The notes under the pieces are model-generated. The model ran no database searches. It was not told the origin of the DNA and was given only the letters and a program-made list of their open reading frames with translations. 64,000 nt of DNA, taken from positions 124,001 to 188,000 of the forward strand of contig JAFKGI010000006.1 in the NCBI GenBank assembly GCA_017307785.1, given 5' to 3'. This stretch comes from Vulcanimicrobiota bacterium (GTDB taxonomy: Bacteria; Vulcanimicrobiota; Xenobia; Xenobiales; JADMJV01). Below are positions 35,142 to 43,030 of the stretch, in pieces; the stretch's first letter is position 1, and each line of letters begins with the position of its first letter. The translations under genes and the position numbers were made by a program.

Positions 35142-36287
35142 ATGGATCGCCGCCTTATCGTTACTTTCGCCGTCGCCTGCGGGCTGGCCGCGGGCAACCT
35201 CTATTACGCCCAGCCTCTACTCGGCGTGATCGGCCACGAACTGGGAACCGGCACGGAAACCACCAGTCTGGTGGTGACCTTAACCCAGCTGGGCTACGCC
35301 TTCGGGCTGGTGCTGCTGGTGCCGCTCGGCGACCTGTTTGAGAACCGCGCCTTGATCCGCCGAGTCTTGTGGCTGACCTCACTGGCACTGCTGGGCGCTT
35401 CCTGGGCCCCCAGCTTCGAACTCTTCGCGCTGGCCTCGCTGACCATCGGCTTCACTTCAGTGGTAGCCCAAGTGTTGGTGCCGTTTGCAGCCCACCTGGC
35501 CAAAGATCACGAGCGCGGCCGTGTGGTCGGCCAGGTGATGAGCGGTCTGCTGGCCGGTATCTTGCTGGCCCGGGCGGTCTCGGGGCTGGTGGCTGAGGAA
35601 TGGGGATGGCGCAACGTTTTTCGCCTTTCGGCCGTCCTGCTGGTTTTTCTCAACCTCTGGCTGGGAGTCATTTTGCCCCGCCGCCAGCCCACCAGCAAAC
35701 TGACCTATAAGCAATTACTGAAATCGCTGGGGCGCATTTTCCTGGCCTACGAGCCTTTGCGCCGGCGGACGTTCTACCATGTCACCATGTTCGGTAGCTT
35801 CTCGGCCTTCTGGACCGGCCTGACCTTCTGGCTTTCGGGTCCGCCCTGGCACTATGGCCAGGCCGCCATCGGGCGTTTCGCTCTGGTCGGAGCCGTCGGC
35901 GCCCTCTCGGCTCCCTGGTTTGGACGTCAGGGCGACGCGGGTCGAGGCCGGCCGCTCACGGGATTGTGCTTGTTGGGCGCCTGCCTCGGCTTTGCTCTGA
36001 CCCTGGTCGAGAACTTACCGGTGGTTTTGATCGGCACGGTGCTGCTCGACGCTTGCGTTCAGGGGACCCTGGTGTTGGGCCAGCAAGTCATTTATCAATT
36101 GGATCCAGAACAGCGCAGCCGCATTAATACGATTTATATTGCGTCGTTTTTTTTAGGCGGGGCGGCCTCCTCGGCCCTTTCCGGGTGGGCTTTTTCCCAT
36201 TGGGGCTGGCACGGCGTGGTCGGCCTGGGCTGCGCTTTACCGCTAAGCGGATTTTTATACTGGCTTACCGAAAAGAAAACATTATGA
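35142..36287 (+). CDS. MFS transporter
   Basis: 381 residues with about 12 membrane helices. Typical MFS features: signature between helices 2 and 3 (VPLGDLFENRALIRR) and a mid-point break near 190. It resembles the YgaY/NarK-distant drug-H+ antiporter group; the substrate cannot be named. Residues coded at 35707-35716 include a nine-base match to the recurrent motif. The stop overlaps the M48 start (ATGA), so both are probably cotranscribed. Confidence 0.85.
   Translation: MDRRLIVTFAVACGLAAGNLYYAQPLLGVIGHELGTGTETTSLVVTLTQLGYAFGLVLLVPLGDLFENRALIRRVLWLTSLALLGASWAPSFELFALASLTIGFTSVVAQVLVPFAAHLAKDHERGRVVGQVMSGLLAGILLARAVSGLVAEEWGWRNVFRLSAVLLVFLNLWLGVILPRRQPTSKLTYKQLLKSLGRIFLAYEPLRRRTFYHVTMFGSFSAFWTGLTFWLSGPPWHYGQAAIGRFALVGAVGALSAPWFGRQGDAGRGRPLTGLCLLGACLGFALTLVENLPVVLIGTVLLDACVQGTLVLGQQVIYQLDPEQRSRINTIYIASFFLGGAASSALSGWAFSHWGWHGVVGLGCALPLSGFLYWLTEKKTL
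35707..35715 (+). repeat. Nine-base core ATAAGCAAT in the MFS gene
   Basis: Matches nine of the ten decamer bases (last base T); read as Tyr-Lys-Gln frame. Confidence 0.4.
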
Positions 36288-37045
36288 AATGGCTGATTTG
36301 GTTTTTATGCCTCGGGGCGGCGGCAGCCCAGCCCATTCGCCCCTCTGACGAGAGCCTCCGGGCCCAGAAACGCTTTCAAAGCTCACTGGCCAAGGAACGT
36401 TATCGAGTTCTCTCCCCTAGCGACCGACGCGCGCAGCGTATCGACGCGATTGGGCAGCGTCTGTCGAGCCTGGCCCGGCGCCCGATTCCCTGGACCTTCA
36501 CGCTGGTGGACACGGAAGAGCCGAACGCTGCCTGTTGTGGTGAGGGCGTGGTCTTCGTCACCACCGGACTGCTGAAATTGAACCTGACCGACGACGAGCT
36601 GGCCGGAGTTCTTTCCCACGAGGTCATTCACGGCACCCGCCAGCACGTGGACGCCGATTATGTGGAAGTGGCCAAATTAGAAAAGGCGATCCAGGAGTAC
36701 GCTAATCATATCGAGCGGCACGGCAATGATAACAGCGAGACCTCCGAAATGCGTGAAAATTACGAGTTCAACAAGCTCAACCAGCAACTGGAGCGGGCCT
36801 ACAGCTACGCGCGTCAGCGCTCGGCCTTCAGTCACGCCCAGGAGAGTGAAGCCGATGCCATGGGCCTGAAGCTGGCGATTGCAGCGGGATATCAACCGGG
36901 TGGGTTGCTGAGCGCCCTGCAGAAATTGATGGACCACCAGTTCGCGCTCTACGGCGAGAAATCGCTGCTGGGCAGCAAGACCCACCCACCCCTGCCCAAG
37001 CGCATCGCTCGCCTGCAGCAAATCCAGACTCAACTGGGATATTAA
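36284..37045 (+). CDS. Secreted M48-family zinc metallopeptidase
   Basis: 253 residues with a Sec signal (MKWLIWFLCLGAAAAQ). Zinc motif HEVIH in AGVLSHEVIHGTRQH, and the third ligand in ESEADAMGLKLA, as in BepA/LoiP-type periplasmic M48 peptidases that maintain outer-membrane proteins. C-terminal THPPLPKRIARLQ is also typical of this group. It overlaps the MFS stop and is followed at once by a terminator. Confidence 0.92.
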   Translation: MKWLIWFLCLGAAAAQPIRPSDESLRAQKRFQSSLAKERYRVLSPSDRRAQRIDAIGQRLSSLARRPIPWTFTLVDTEEPNAACCGEGVVFVTTGLLKLNLTDDELAGVLSHEVIHGTRQHVDADYVEVAKLEKAIQEYANHIERHGNDNSETSEMRENYEFNKLNQQLERAYSYARQRSAFSHAQESEADAMGLKLAIAAGYQPGGLLSALQKLMDHQFALYGEKSLLGSKTHPPLPKRIARLQQIQTQLGY

Positions 37046-37076
37046 AAAGGGACTCGCTGACGCGAGTCCCTTTTTT
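37044..37076. terminator. Rho-independent terminator
   Basis: GGGACTCGC/GCGAGTCCC with a TGA loop, A tract before and six T after. The stem starts one base after the M48 stop and serves both it and the convergent 54-residue gene. Confidence 0.9.
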
Positions 37077-37094
37077 GCGGAGACGAGACTTTTA

Positions 37095-37259
37095 TTAGAA
37101 CTGAAAGCGGGAAGGGATGAGGTGGGAGTAGCCGCCCACTTCCGAGATGGCGGGAAGGCTCTCGCCTTCGGCCAGGGGCACGAAGTTGAACTGCTCTACG
37201 ACCCAGGTGTCGTGGTTGTTGGCTGCGGTGCATTCGAGGATTTCATAGCGGTTCATCAT
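37095..37259 (-). CDS. 54-residue peptide of unknown function
   Basis: Starts MMNRYEILECTAANN and ends IPSRFQF; one Cys and four aromatic residues in the last half (HDTWVVEQFNFV, YSHLIPSRFQF). A strong ribosome site GGAGG (37271-37275 on this strand) lies 11 bases upstream, and a TATAA stretch a further 20 bases away. The 420-bp region before it is regulatory and holds the shared element, direct and inverted repeats. It is not a shadow: the frame continues upstream but the ribosome site and regulated region support this start. A signalling peptide, small regulator or precursor peptide is possible; I cannot choose. Confidence 0.55.
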   Translation of the reverse strand: MMNRYEILECTAANNHDTWVVEQFNFVPLAEGESLPAISEVGGYSHLIPSRFQF

Positions 37260-37300
37260 AGTTCTTGTCGCCTCCGTGTTGTCTGAGGACACTTTATAAT

Positions 37301-37401
37301 GCAGTTCTAAAACAGACATTTGCCAGAGGCCCCAATCTTTGCCGACTTGTAAACTCTGTCGACCAGTTTTGTAAACTCTGCCTGGCCGTGTTTTAGAACT
37401 G
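37301..37401. promoter_or_regulatory. Complex regulatory region upstream of the 54-residue peptide
   Basis: Contains, on the minus strand, GTTTACAAGTCGGCAAA (37338-37354), the third copy of the shared element. TTGTAAACTCTG is repeated at 37347-37358 and 37369-37380, 22 bp apart (two helical turns). A perfect 13-bp inverted repeat, CAGTTCTAAAACA at 37302-37314 with its complement at 37389-37401, encloses all of it. Such spacing suggests cooperative binding of a dimeric regulator; the TetR protein encoded at 37680 is a candidate. Confidence 0.6.
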
Positions 37402-37425
37402 TTGCTGCATGCTGCGAGAGTCCTC

Positions 37426-37622
37426 GTCCGGAAGGGGGACCCGGGGGAGTGGGGGATTTTGGAGATGGCGGGGTGCCGGAACCGGCACGGGCTTGAGGTT
37501 CCTTTAAGAAGCGGGCTGGCGTGTACCCTACTCCAGCCTCTAGAAGAAACTGGAGCAGCCTTCGGCCCTGCCGCTCCTCTATCTCCACCGTTTCCAACTC
37601 CCCCGGGTCCCCTTTCCAAGAC
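37426..37622. repeat. MITE-like element with long inverted ends, copy 2
   Basis: Left end core GTCCGGAAGGGGGACCCGGG, right end the inverse (CCCCCGGGTCCCC core) at about 37600-37622; about 197 bp, the same ends as copy 1 at 16025-16242. The interior is unrelated except for GGTGCCGG. It separates the peptide's regulatory region from the TetR gene. Confidence 0.6.
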
Positions 37623-37679
37623 CAGAGCCACGCAGCAAGCCCTTGCAGAAAAACGACCGGTCGTGCTAAAAACAAATAG

Positions 37680-38285
37680 ATGAGTATCAAGGGTGTGGAG
37701 ACGCGGGCTCGCATTTTGCGGGAAGCGTTGAATCAAGTGAGCAAGATCGGCTTTGAAGGGCTGACCCTGGGGCCGTTGGCGGAGCAGTTGGGATTGTCCA
37801 AGAGTGGTCTTTTCGCCCACTTTGGCTCGCGCGAGGAGCTGCAGTTGGCCGTCCTGGGTCTGGCCGCCGAAGACTTTCAGCAGGACGTGCTGGATTCCGT
37901 GGTTCGCACCACCCCGCGTGGTCTGCGCCGGTTGCTGTCTATCCTCAAGCGCTGGTTCAATCGTTACCCTCAGGAGGGTTGCGTGTTTTTAGCCGGGTCG
38001 GCGGAATATGATGACCGCCCGGGAGTGATGCGCGACGCCCTGGCCGACTTTCACACCCAGTGGCGGGGTGCGCTGGCCATTGCTCTGCGTCAATGCCAGG
38101 AAGTCGGTGAGTTAAACGAGGACGTCGACACCCAGCAGGTGGCCTTTGAACTGTTCTCCATCGCCGCCGGCGGGCACCACGACTATCGCCTCTATGGCCG
38201 CGAAGCCGGCAAGCGCGTCAAGATTGCGGTCGAGCGTTTGCTGCGCAGCTGCGGTGCCGTCCCCGAAAAGTTGATCTGGAAATAG
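37680..38285 (+). CDS. TetR/AcrR family transcriptional regulator
   Basis: 201 residues. N-terminal TetR DNA-binding domain with the HTH at about 27-46 (LTLGPLAEQLGLSKSGLFAHFGSREELQ). The ligand-binding C-terminal half contains CVFLAGSAEYDDRPG, a YcdC/TetR_C-type segment. It is 16 bp before an alpha/beta hydrolase with which it likely forms an operon, and divergent from the 54-residue peptide across the regulatory region and a MITE. It may repress either; no target is proved. Confidence 0.87.
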   Translation: MSIKGVETRARILREALNQVSKIGFEGLTLGPLAEQLGLSKSGLFAHFGSREELQLAVLGLAAEDFQQDVLDSVVRTTPRGLRRLLSILKRWFNRYPQEGCVFLAGSAEYDDRPGVMRDALADFHTQWRGALAIALRQCQEVGELNEDVDTQQVAFELFSIAAGGHHDYRLYGREAGKRVKIAVERLLRSCGAVPEKLIWK

Positions 38286-38301
38286 AAAGGAGCCCGTTTT
38301 T

Positions 38302-39165
38302 ATGTGGCCTCTAAAAAGCACGATCGTTCGTTCTATCATTCAGGGTCAGTGGCAAGCCGCCGCCCTGCTTTCCAAAGTGGAACCCGACTGGGGCGGCCAG
38401 ATGGCCGTGGAACTTGCCTTGCGCACCCGCCGCTCCTCGCGGCCGGTGAGCATAGGATTCTGCGAGCGCCCCCACTACCGAGAGAACCTGAGCGTTCAGG
38501 GACATAAAGTGGCCGTCTACCGGTGGGTAGGCAGGGGCCCGCGCGTGCTTGTATCGCACGGCTGGAACAGCTCCGCCCTTCGGCTCTATCCGCTGATCGA
38601 GGCGCTGCGCCAGGGTGGCTATGAGGTCGTCGCCTTCGACCACATCGGTCACGGCGAAAGTAGCGGTCAGAGCGCCAGTCTGGCTCGCTTCGCCCGGGTG
38701 ATTCAGGCTCTGCAACAGCACTACGGACCTTTCCACGCAGCGGTCGGACACTCGATGGGAGCGGCCGGATTGGCCCTGGCTCGACACCAATCCGGCACTC
38801 CCCTTCCCCTGGTACTGCTGGCCCCGCCTGCTGATGTGCGTGGCTGGTTTGCCCAGGTGGCCGACAGACTGGGCTTCTCACGAGCCGCCTATCTCAAAAT
38901 GGAACGATTTCTGGAGCGCCGCGAGCACATCGACCTGGACAGCACTCCGCCGGAAGTAACCATGACCGAGAACAGCCCACCCAGCTTATTGCTTATCGGA
39001 CATAAGGACCGTGAGGTGTCGCCGTCCGAGAGTCGTCGATACGAGCGCGGGCCGGTTCGCAGCCTGGAGTTTGCCGAACTGGACCACAAGACCCTGTGCA
39101 GCGATCCTCAGGTCTTGAAAAATATGCTAGACTTCCTGGATGGATCGGCAGCGTCTTCTGGATAA
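38302..39165 (+). CDS. Alpha/beta hydrolase
   Basis: 287 residues, AAAGGAG about nine bases upstream of the ATG. VLVSHGWNSSALRLYP is the oxyanion strand; FDHIGHGES and the nucleophile elbow VGHSMGAAG (S151) follow; the later region has LLIGHKDREVSPSES with the acid and a DHKTLCSD His. Substrate unknown; monoglyceride lipase or haloalkane-like esterases are the nearest groups. Downstream DUF2786 gene overlaps it by 26 bp. An exact copy of the decamer lies at 38987-38996. Confidence 0.83.
   Translation: MWPLKSTIVRSIIQGQWQAAALLSKVEPDWGGQMAVELALRTRRSSRPVSIGFCERPHYRENLSVQGHKVAVYRWVGRGPRVLVSHGWNSSALRLYPLIEALRQGGYEVVAFDHIGHGESSGQSASLARFARVIQALQQHYGPFHAAVGHSMGAAGLALARHQSGTPLPLVLLAPPADVRGWFAQVADRLGFSRAAYLKMERFLERREHIDLDSTPPEVTMTENSPPSLLLIGHKDREVSPSESRRYERGPVRSLEFAELDHKTLCSDPQVLKNMLDFLDGSAASSG
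38987..38996 (-). repeat. Recurrent decamer ATAAGCAATA, site 7
   Basis: Exact copy on the minus strand inside the alpha/beta hydrolase gene, where the coding strand reads Leu-Leu-Leu-Ile. Confidence 0.6.
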
Positions 39166-39847
39166 ACTGGCCCGTTTGAAGGCCCTCAGTGAGTGCCAAA
39201 CGGGCAACGTCCACGAAACGGCCACGGCCGCCGCCGCGATGGCCCGACTGATGCTGGAATACAAAATCGAACTGGCGGAGATCGAGCCGCAGCCCGGGGT
39301 GATCGAAGAAATGGAACTGGACGGCGAGCGCGCGCGTCCCTTTCCCATCTGGCAGAACCATTTGCTGCACTGTCTGGCCAGCGCCAATGACTGCGTAGGC
39401 TTTCAGACCACCACCAACCAGTGGAGTCCCTGGAACGGTCGCCAGCGAACGGCCAGGCTGAATCTGCTGGGGCGACGCGAAGACCTCGACAACACTCGAC
39501 GCCTCTTCACTTTCTGCCTGCAAGAAATAGAACGACTGTGCCGCAACTGGAAGCCTGCCCGAGGAATGCGCCTGAAGAACGATTTTCGCACCGGTGCGGC
39601 CGCCGCCATCGCCGAAACGGTGCGCCAGGCGACCGAGGCGGTCATTCAAGAAGCCGAGGAGCGCGGGTCGCGGGCCTTGGTGTTGCTCGAACGCAATCTC
39701 GACCAGGTCGAGGAAGCGGCTCGCAAGATCGGGGTCAAACCGGCCCGCTCGCGGGGCACTCGTTACGTCTCGATGGAAGCATATCAGGCCGGCTACCAGG
39801 CCGGTCAGCAGGTCATTTTGCCAAACGAGAGCGCAGCCATAACCTGA
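39140..39847 (+). CDS. DUF2786-type protein
   Basis: 235 residues. The N-terminal 45 residues fit DUF2786: LLDKLARLKALSECQTGNVHETATAAAAMARLMLEYKIE, a helical segment found in uncharacterised proteins, often of phage or toxin-system contexts. The remainder is helical with Cys and Trp clusters and no motif I can name. It overlaps the hydrolase gene upstream, with TATGCT shortly before the ATG, and its 3' end overlaps the convergent S9 peptidase by 35 bp. Confidence 0.65.
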   Translation: MDRQRLLDKLARLKALSECQTGNVHETATAAAAMARLMLEYKIELAEIEPQPGVIEEMELDGERARPFPIWQNHLLHCLASANDCVGFQTTTNQWSPWNGRQRTARLNLLGRREDLDNTRRLFTFCLQEIERLCRNWKPARGMRLKNDFRTGAAAAIAETVRQATEAVIQEAEERGSRALVLLERNLDQVEEAARKIGVKPARSRGTRYVSMEAYQAGYQAGQQVILPNESAAIT

Positions 39848-41981
39848 ACTCCCTTTGCCCTTGCGGGGTGTCGATCACGCAGTGTCCGCCCTTCGGCAGA
39901 CTTACCAATTTGCAGTCTTTGCCTTTCAGGGCTCTGGCCAGGTCCAGACTGCTCTGCGGGTCGACCCGGTCGTCTTTGGCCCCCACTAACAGCAATAAGG
40001 AGCCGTGGATCTCGGCGGCGTGCGAAAGAGTCGAGTTGTCGGCGTATTCCGGCCCAACCGGCCAGCCCATCCACTGCTCGGCCCAGTCCAGGTGGTCCCG
40101 CAGCAAATCGTGGTCGCCGCAGTCGGCCACCGCCACCTTGTAGAGGTCGGAATGCCAGATCAGGGCCGCCACGGCGTTGGCGCCCCCGGCCGAAGAACCA
40201 TAAATGCCGACCCGGTTCAGGTCCATCTGAGGGTAGCGTCTGGCGGCGGCGCGCAGCCACAGTTTGTGGTCCGGCAGCCCGCCGTCTTTCAGGTTCTTCC
40301 AGCAGACGTCATGAAAGGCTTTGCTGCGGCCGTTGCTGCCCATCCCGTCGATCTGCACCACGATAAATCCGAGGTCGGCCAGCTCCTGCTCTCTTTCTTT
40401 CCCGTCGGCACAGGCTTTGGGGGCGAACGATTGGTGCGGTCCGGCGTAGACGTGGTCCAGTACCGGATATTGCTTATTTCTTTTGGGGGAGCGCGGAAAG
40501 TAGAGGCGACCGTAGATATCGGTCTGGCCATCGCGACCTTTGGCCACGAACAGAGGAGCGGGATGGCGGGGCTGGCCACGCTCCAGTTCGGCCAGCAGAT
40601 CACCGGCCGAAGTACGCAGTTCGACCCGGGGCGGCTGGTCGGCCCTCGACCAGGTGTCCACCCAGTAGCGATGGCTGGGCGAGGGCAGAGCCGAGTGCTG
40701 GCCTTCCGCGGGCGTGATCACCGTCAGCCCGGGGCGCTCCAGACTGGCCTTACAAACCTTGGCATAATAGGGATCGGCCAGGGTGAAATAGACCTCGGCA
40801 CGCTCTTCATCCAACCCCAGCACCTGCTGGACCACTCCCGAACCCGGGGTCAGATCGCGCGCATTTTCTCCATCCATCAAAAACAGATGGTTCGATCCGG
40901 TGCGCTCCGACATCCAAATAAATTGCTTATCTCTTGGGGTCCAGGCGCAGTAGAATTTCTCGGAATCGCAGACGAAGGTGGCGCTGGAGTCCTCGGCCAG
41001 AGCACGGACCTTACCGGTGGTGTCGGCTTCCAGCAGGCGCAGATGCTGATGGCCGCGCTCCTGATAGACGAAGCGGACTCTGGAGGAATCCTGGCTCCAG
41101 CGCATGGAGTGCAAGGCCAGCTGGTGCGGGAACAGGTCGTTGGGTAGGGTGAGCGCTGCTGCCTGGGTGTCAAAGAGGCGGAGAGTGTGGCTGGGCAACT
41201 CGTCGCCCGGGTGAGTAAAGGCCGGAGTCCGCCCTTTGGTGCGCAGAGCCAGGAAGCGAGTGGAATCGGGGGACCAGAAGACGTTCTCGGCCAGATACTC
41301 ATCCCCGGCGGCTCCGTCACGACTACAGACCCGCCCGTTCAGCCAAAGGTTGTGGTCGCGAACTTCGACCAGCCACTGTCGGTCGGGAGACTCCAAGGTG
41401 GAACGCGGGGCCGGGCTGTCGATTTCGGCCCGGGTGGGGCAATCGCTGGCCTGGAAAACGGCCAGCACTCCCCCACTGTCCAGGTCTCGCGCCAACCAGG
41501 TCTGACCTTCAAAGGTCTGTTGCTCGACCTGCTCTCCGGCCCCCAGCTGGCGATGCTTCTGCTCCAGATTGCGCTCATCCAACCAGGAAAGTTCGACGCT
41601 GCTACCGGTCCGATTCTGGAAAAGCACCGTGGTCGGCCGCGAAGTGGTGACGTAAGGCCCGGGTTGAGCTAGAGGCGTGAGGGCCTCACGGGTGAGTTCG
41701 GCTTCCTGCAGCTGGTAGGTGTCCAGATCCAGCAGATAGTCCCGTTCCCCCACCAATCCGAGACGACGCGGGTGAGCCGGGTCGTAGAGCAACCCCAGGA
41801 TCGCCAGATCTTTGGGTAAGCGGGCCCGGTCGAAAGCCGGGCGCGGTTTGGGGTCGCGCAGGTCGACCGTGTAGAACCGGCCGCCGCTGCGATACCAGAA
41901 CTGGCGCTCGTCCTCGGACCAGTGGGGTCGAATCTGGGCGGCCGCGCAGGCGCTCAGGGCCAGCCACAGGGCCCAGCGCAC
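39813..41981 (-). CDS. Secreted S9 family (dipeptidyl peptidase IV-like) serine peptidase
   Basis: 722 residues from GTG 41981, overlapping the previous stop (TAGTG); the long ORF in front is the shadow of the GGDEF gene. A short signal (VRWALWLALSACAAAQ) leads into an eight-bladed propeller-like region (to about 480) and a C-terminal prolyl-oligopeptidase catalytic domain: GIYGSSAGG nucleophile, AKDDRVD Asp, KGGHCV His. DPP IV-like enzymes release dipeptides after Pro or Ala. Its two decamer-type sites (40468, 40922) lie inside the gene. Confidence 0.87.
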   Translation of the reverse strand: MRWALWLALSACAAAQIRPHWSEDERQFWYRSGGRFYTVDLRDPKPRPAFDRARLPKDLAILGLLYDPAHPRRLGLVGERDYLLDLDTYQLQEAELTREALTPLAQPGPYVTTSRPTTVLFQNRTGSSVELSWLDERNLEQKHRQLGAGEQVEQQTFEGQTWLARDLDSGGVLAVFQASDCPTRAEIDSPAPRSTLESPDRQWLVEVRDHNLWLNGRVCSRDGAAGDEYLAENVFWSPDSTRFLALRTKGRTPAFTHPGDELPSHTLRLFDTQAAALTLPNDLFPHQLALHSMRWSQDSSRVRFVYQERGHQHLRLLEADTTGKVRALAEDSSATFVCDSEKFYCAWTPRDKQFIWMSERTGSNHLFLMDGENARDLTPGSGVVQQVLGLDEERAEVYFTLADPYYAKVCKASLERPGLTVITPAEGQHSALPSPSHRYWVDTWSRADQPPRVELRTSAGDLLAELERGQPRHPAPLFVAKGRDGQTDIYGRLYFPRSPKRNKQYPVLDHVYAGPHQSFAPKACADGKEREQELADLGFIVVQIDGMGSNGRSKAFHDVCWKNLKDGGLPDHKLWLRAAARRYPQMDLNRVGIYGSSAGGANAVAALIWHSDLYKVAVADCGDHDLLRDHLDWAEQWMGWPVGPEYADNSTLSHAAEIHGSLLLLVGAKDDRVDPQSSLDLARALKGKDCKLVSLPKGGHCVIDTPQGQREFRLWLRSRLAK
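40468..40477 (-). repeat. Recurrent decamer ATAAGCAATA, site 8
   Basis: Exact copy in the S9 gene, read there as Asn-Lys-Gln-Tyr. Preceded in motif orientation by CCCCC and AAAAGAA, the clearest example of the flank. Confidence 0.6.
40922..40930 (-). repeat. Nine-base core ATAAGCAAT in the S9 gene
   Basis: Nine-base match, preceded by CCCC and AAGAG in motif orientation; read as Asp-Lys-Gln. Confidence 0.45.
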
Positions 41982-42895
41982 TAGAGGCTTTGTTGAGCGA
42001 CCGACTGAGCCGAGCTGACCACCTGATTCGGACCGTACTGCTTGGCTTCGGCCAGGGCGTCTTCGGCTTCCTTGAGCATGTGGTCGGGCGAACTGAAACT
42101 GCTGTCGCTTTGCACGATGGAAAAGCTGGCGGTCAAGTTGATTTCCTTGGGCAAGTCCAGATGAGTCAGGCACATGCGCAGGCGCTCGGCCAACTGACGG
42201 GCTCCGCTGGCCTCGGTATCGGAGCACAGGATGAAGAACTGCTGGCCGTCGTAGCGGCACACCAGGTCGGCGGCGCGTAGCTTGGACTTAAAGACGTGGG
42301 CCACGGCCCGCAGGATTTTGTCGCCGAAGCGCTGCCCGTGATCGTCGTTGCTGCGCTTGAAGTCGTCCAGGTCACAGAGAACGCAGCAGAATGGAATCGA
42401 CTTGCGCCGGAACAATTGCCACTGCAGTTGCAGATGCTGCATGGCGAAGTGGCGGTTGGGAAGTCGGGTCAGGGGATCCTGGGAGGCGTTTTCGCGCAGC
42501 AGGTTCTCCAGCTGGGTCTGGCGGCGGTAGAAGTCGCGACGCTCCTGATAGAGATCCAGGCGGCGGCGCAGGGCCAGTTCCACCACCGGATACTCCAGGA
42601 ACTCGTCGATGGCCACGCTCTCCGGGCCCAGGCTATTGAGAGCTTCGTGGGTGCCGATGGCCCAGAGCGGAACTCCGTGGCGCTGGGCCGCCTGAGCCAG
42701 CGGTCCCAGATCGCCGTAGCCGGTGGGAGCGATGACCAGGTCGAAAGGTTCTCGACCCATCCAACGGGCCGCCTCATCCAGGTGGGCGGCGGTTTTGACG
42801 GTGTGGCGAGCGGCCTGCATCACGCTGGCGACAGCGCTGGCGGCTTCTCCGTGAACGATGAGGATATGGATAGGCGTCTTCGGACTCCTGGGCAC
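41981..42895 (-). CDS. Degenerate GGDEF protein with pseudo-receiver
   Basis: 304 residues from GTG. The N-terminal 110 residues follow a receiver fold (HILIVHGEAASA, FDLVIAPTGYGD) but lack the acidic pocket and acceptor Asp. The C-terminal GGDEF domain has DPLTRLPNRH and CDLDDFKRSND metal/substrate regions, yet the signature reads RYDGQQF instead of RYGGDEF, so cyclase activity is probably lost. The RAAD five residues before it fits an RxxD allosteric I-site, so it may bind cyclic-di-GMP. It is coupled to the S9 gene by a 1-base overlap. Confidence 0.8.
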   Translation of the reverse strand: MPRSPKTPIHILIVHGEAASAVASVMQAARHTVKTAAHLDEAARWMGREPFDLVIAPTGYGDLGPLAQAAQRHGVPLWAIGTHEALNSLGPESVAIDEFLEYPVVELALRRRLDLYQERRDFYRRQTQLENLLRENASQDPLTRLPNRHFAMQHLQLQWQLFRRKSIPFCCVLCDLDDFKRSNDDHGQRFGDKILRAVAHVFKSKLRAADLVCRYDGQQFFILCSDTEASGARQLAERLRMCLTHLDLPKEINLTASFSIVQSDSSFSSPDHMLKEAEDALAEAKQYGPNQVVSSAQSVAQQSL

Positions 42896-42987
42896 CCGAT
42901 GCTATTCCATGGGAACGGGTAAACTCCTTACCGGAACGAACGGTTGGCCATGGAAAGTGAAGAGGAGCCGATCCATTAAGTCTGTCT

Positions 42988-43008
42988 AACAGTTCACAAG
43001 CTGGCAAA
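42988..43008 (+). promoter_or_regulatory. Shared upstream element, copy 2, with -10-like box
   Basis: GTTCACAAGCTGGCAAA core, 18 of 21 positions shared with 30638-30658. TAAAAT (43019-43024) follows and ends six bases before the ATG at 43031. Confidence 0.55.
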
Positions 43009-43030
43009 ACTTGCGGGCTAAAATTATCCT

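Noticed and set aside
37260..37820. Upstream extension of the 54-residue ORF (241 residues)
   Set aside because: It passes through the regulatory repeats, a MITE and the TetR start; the ribosome site supports 37259.
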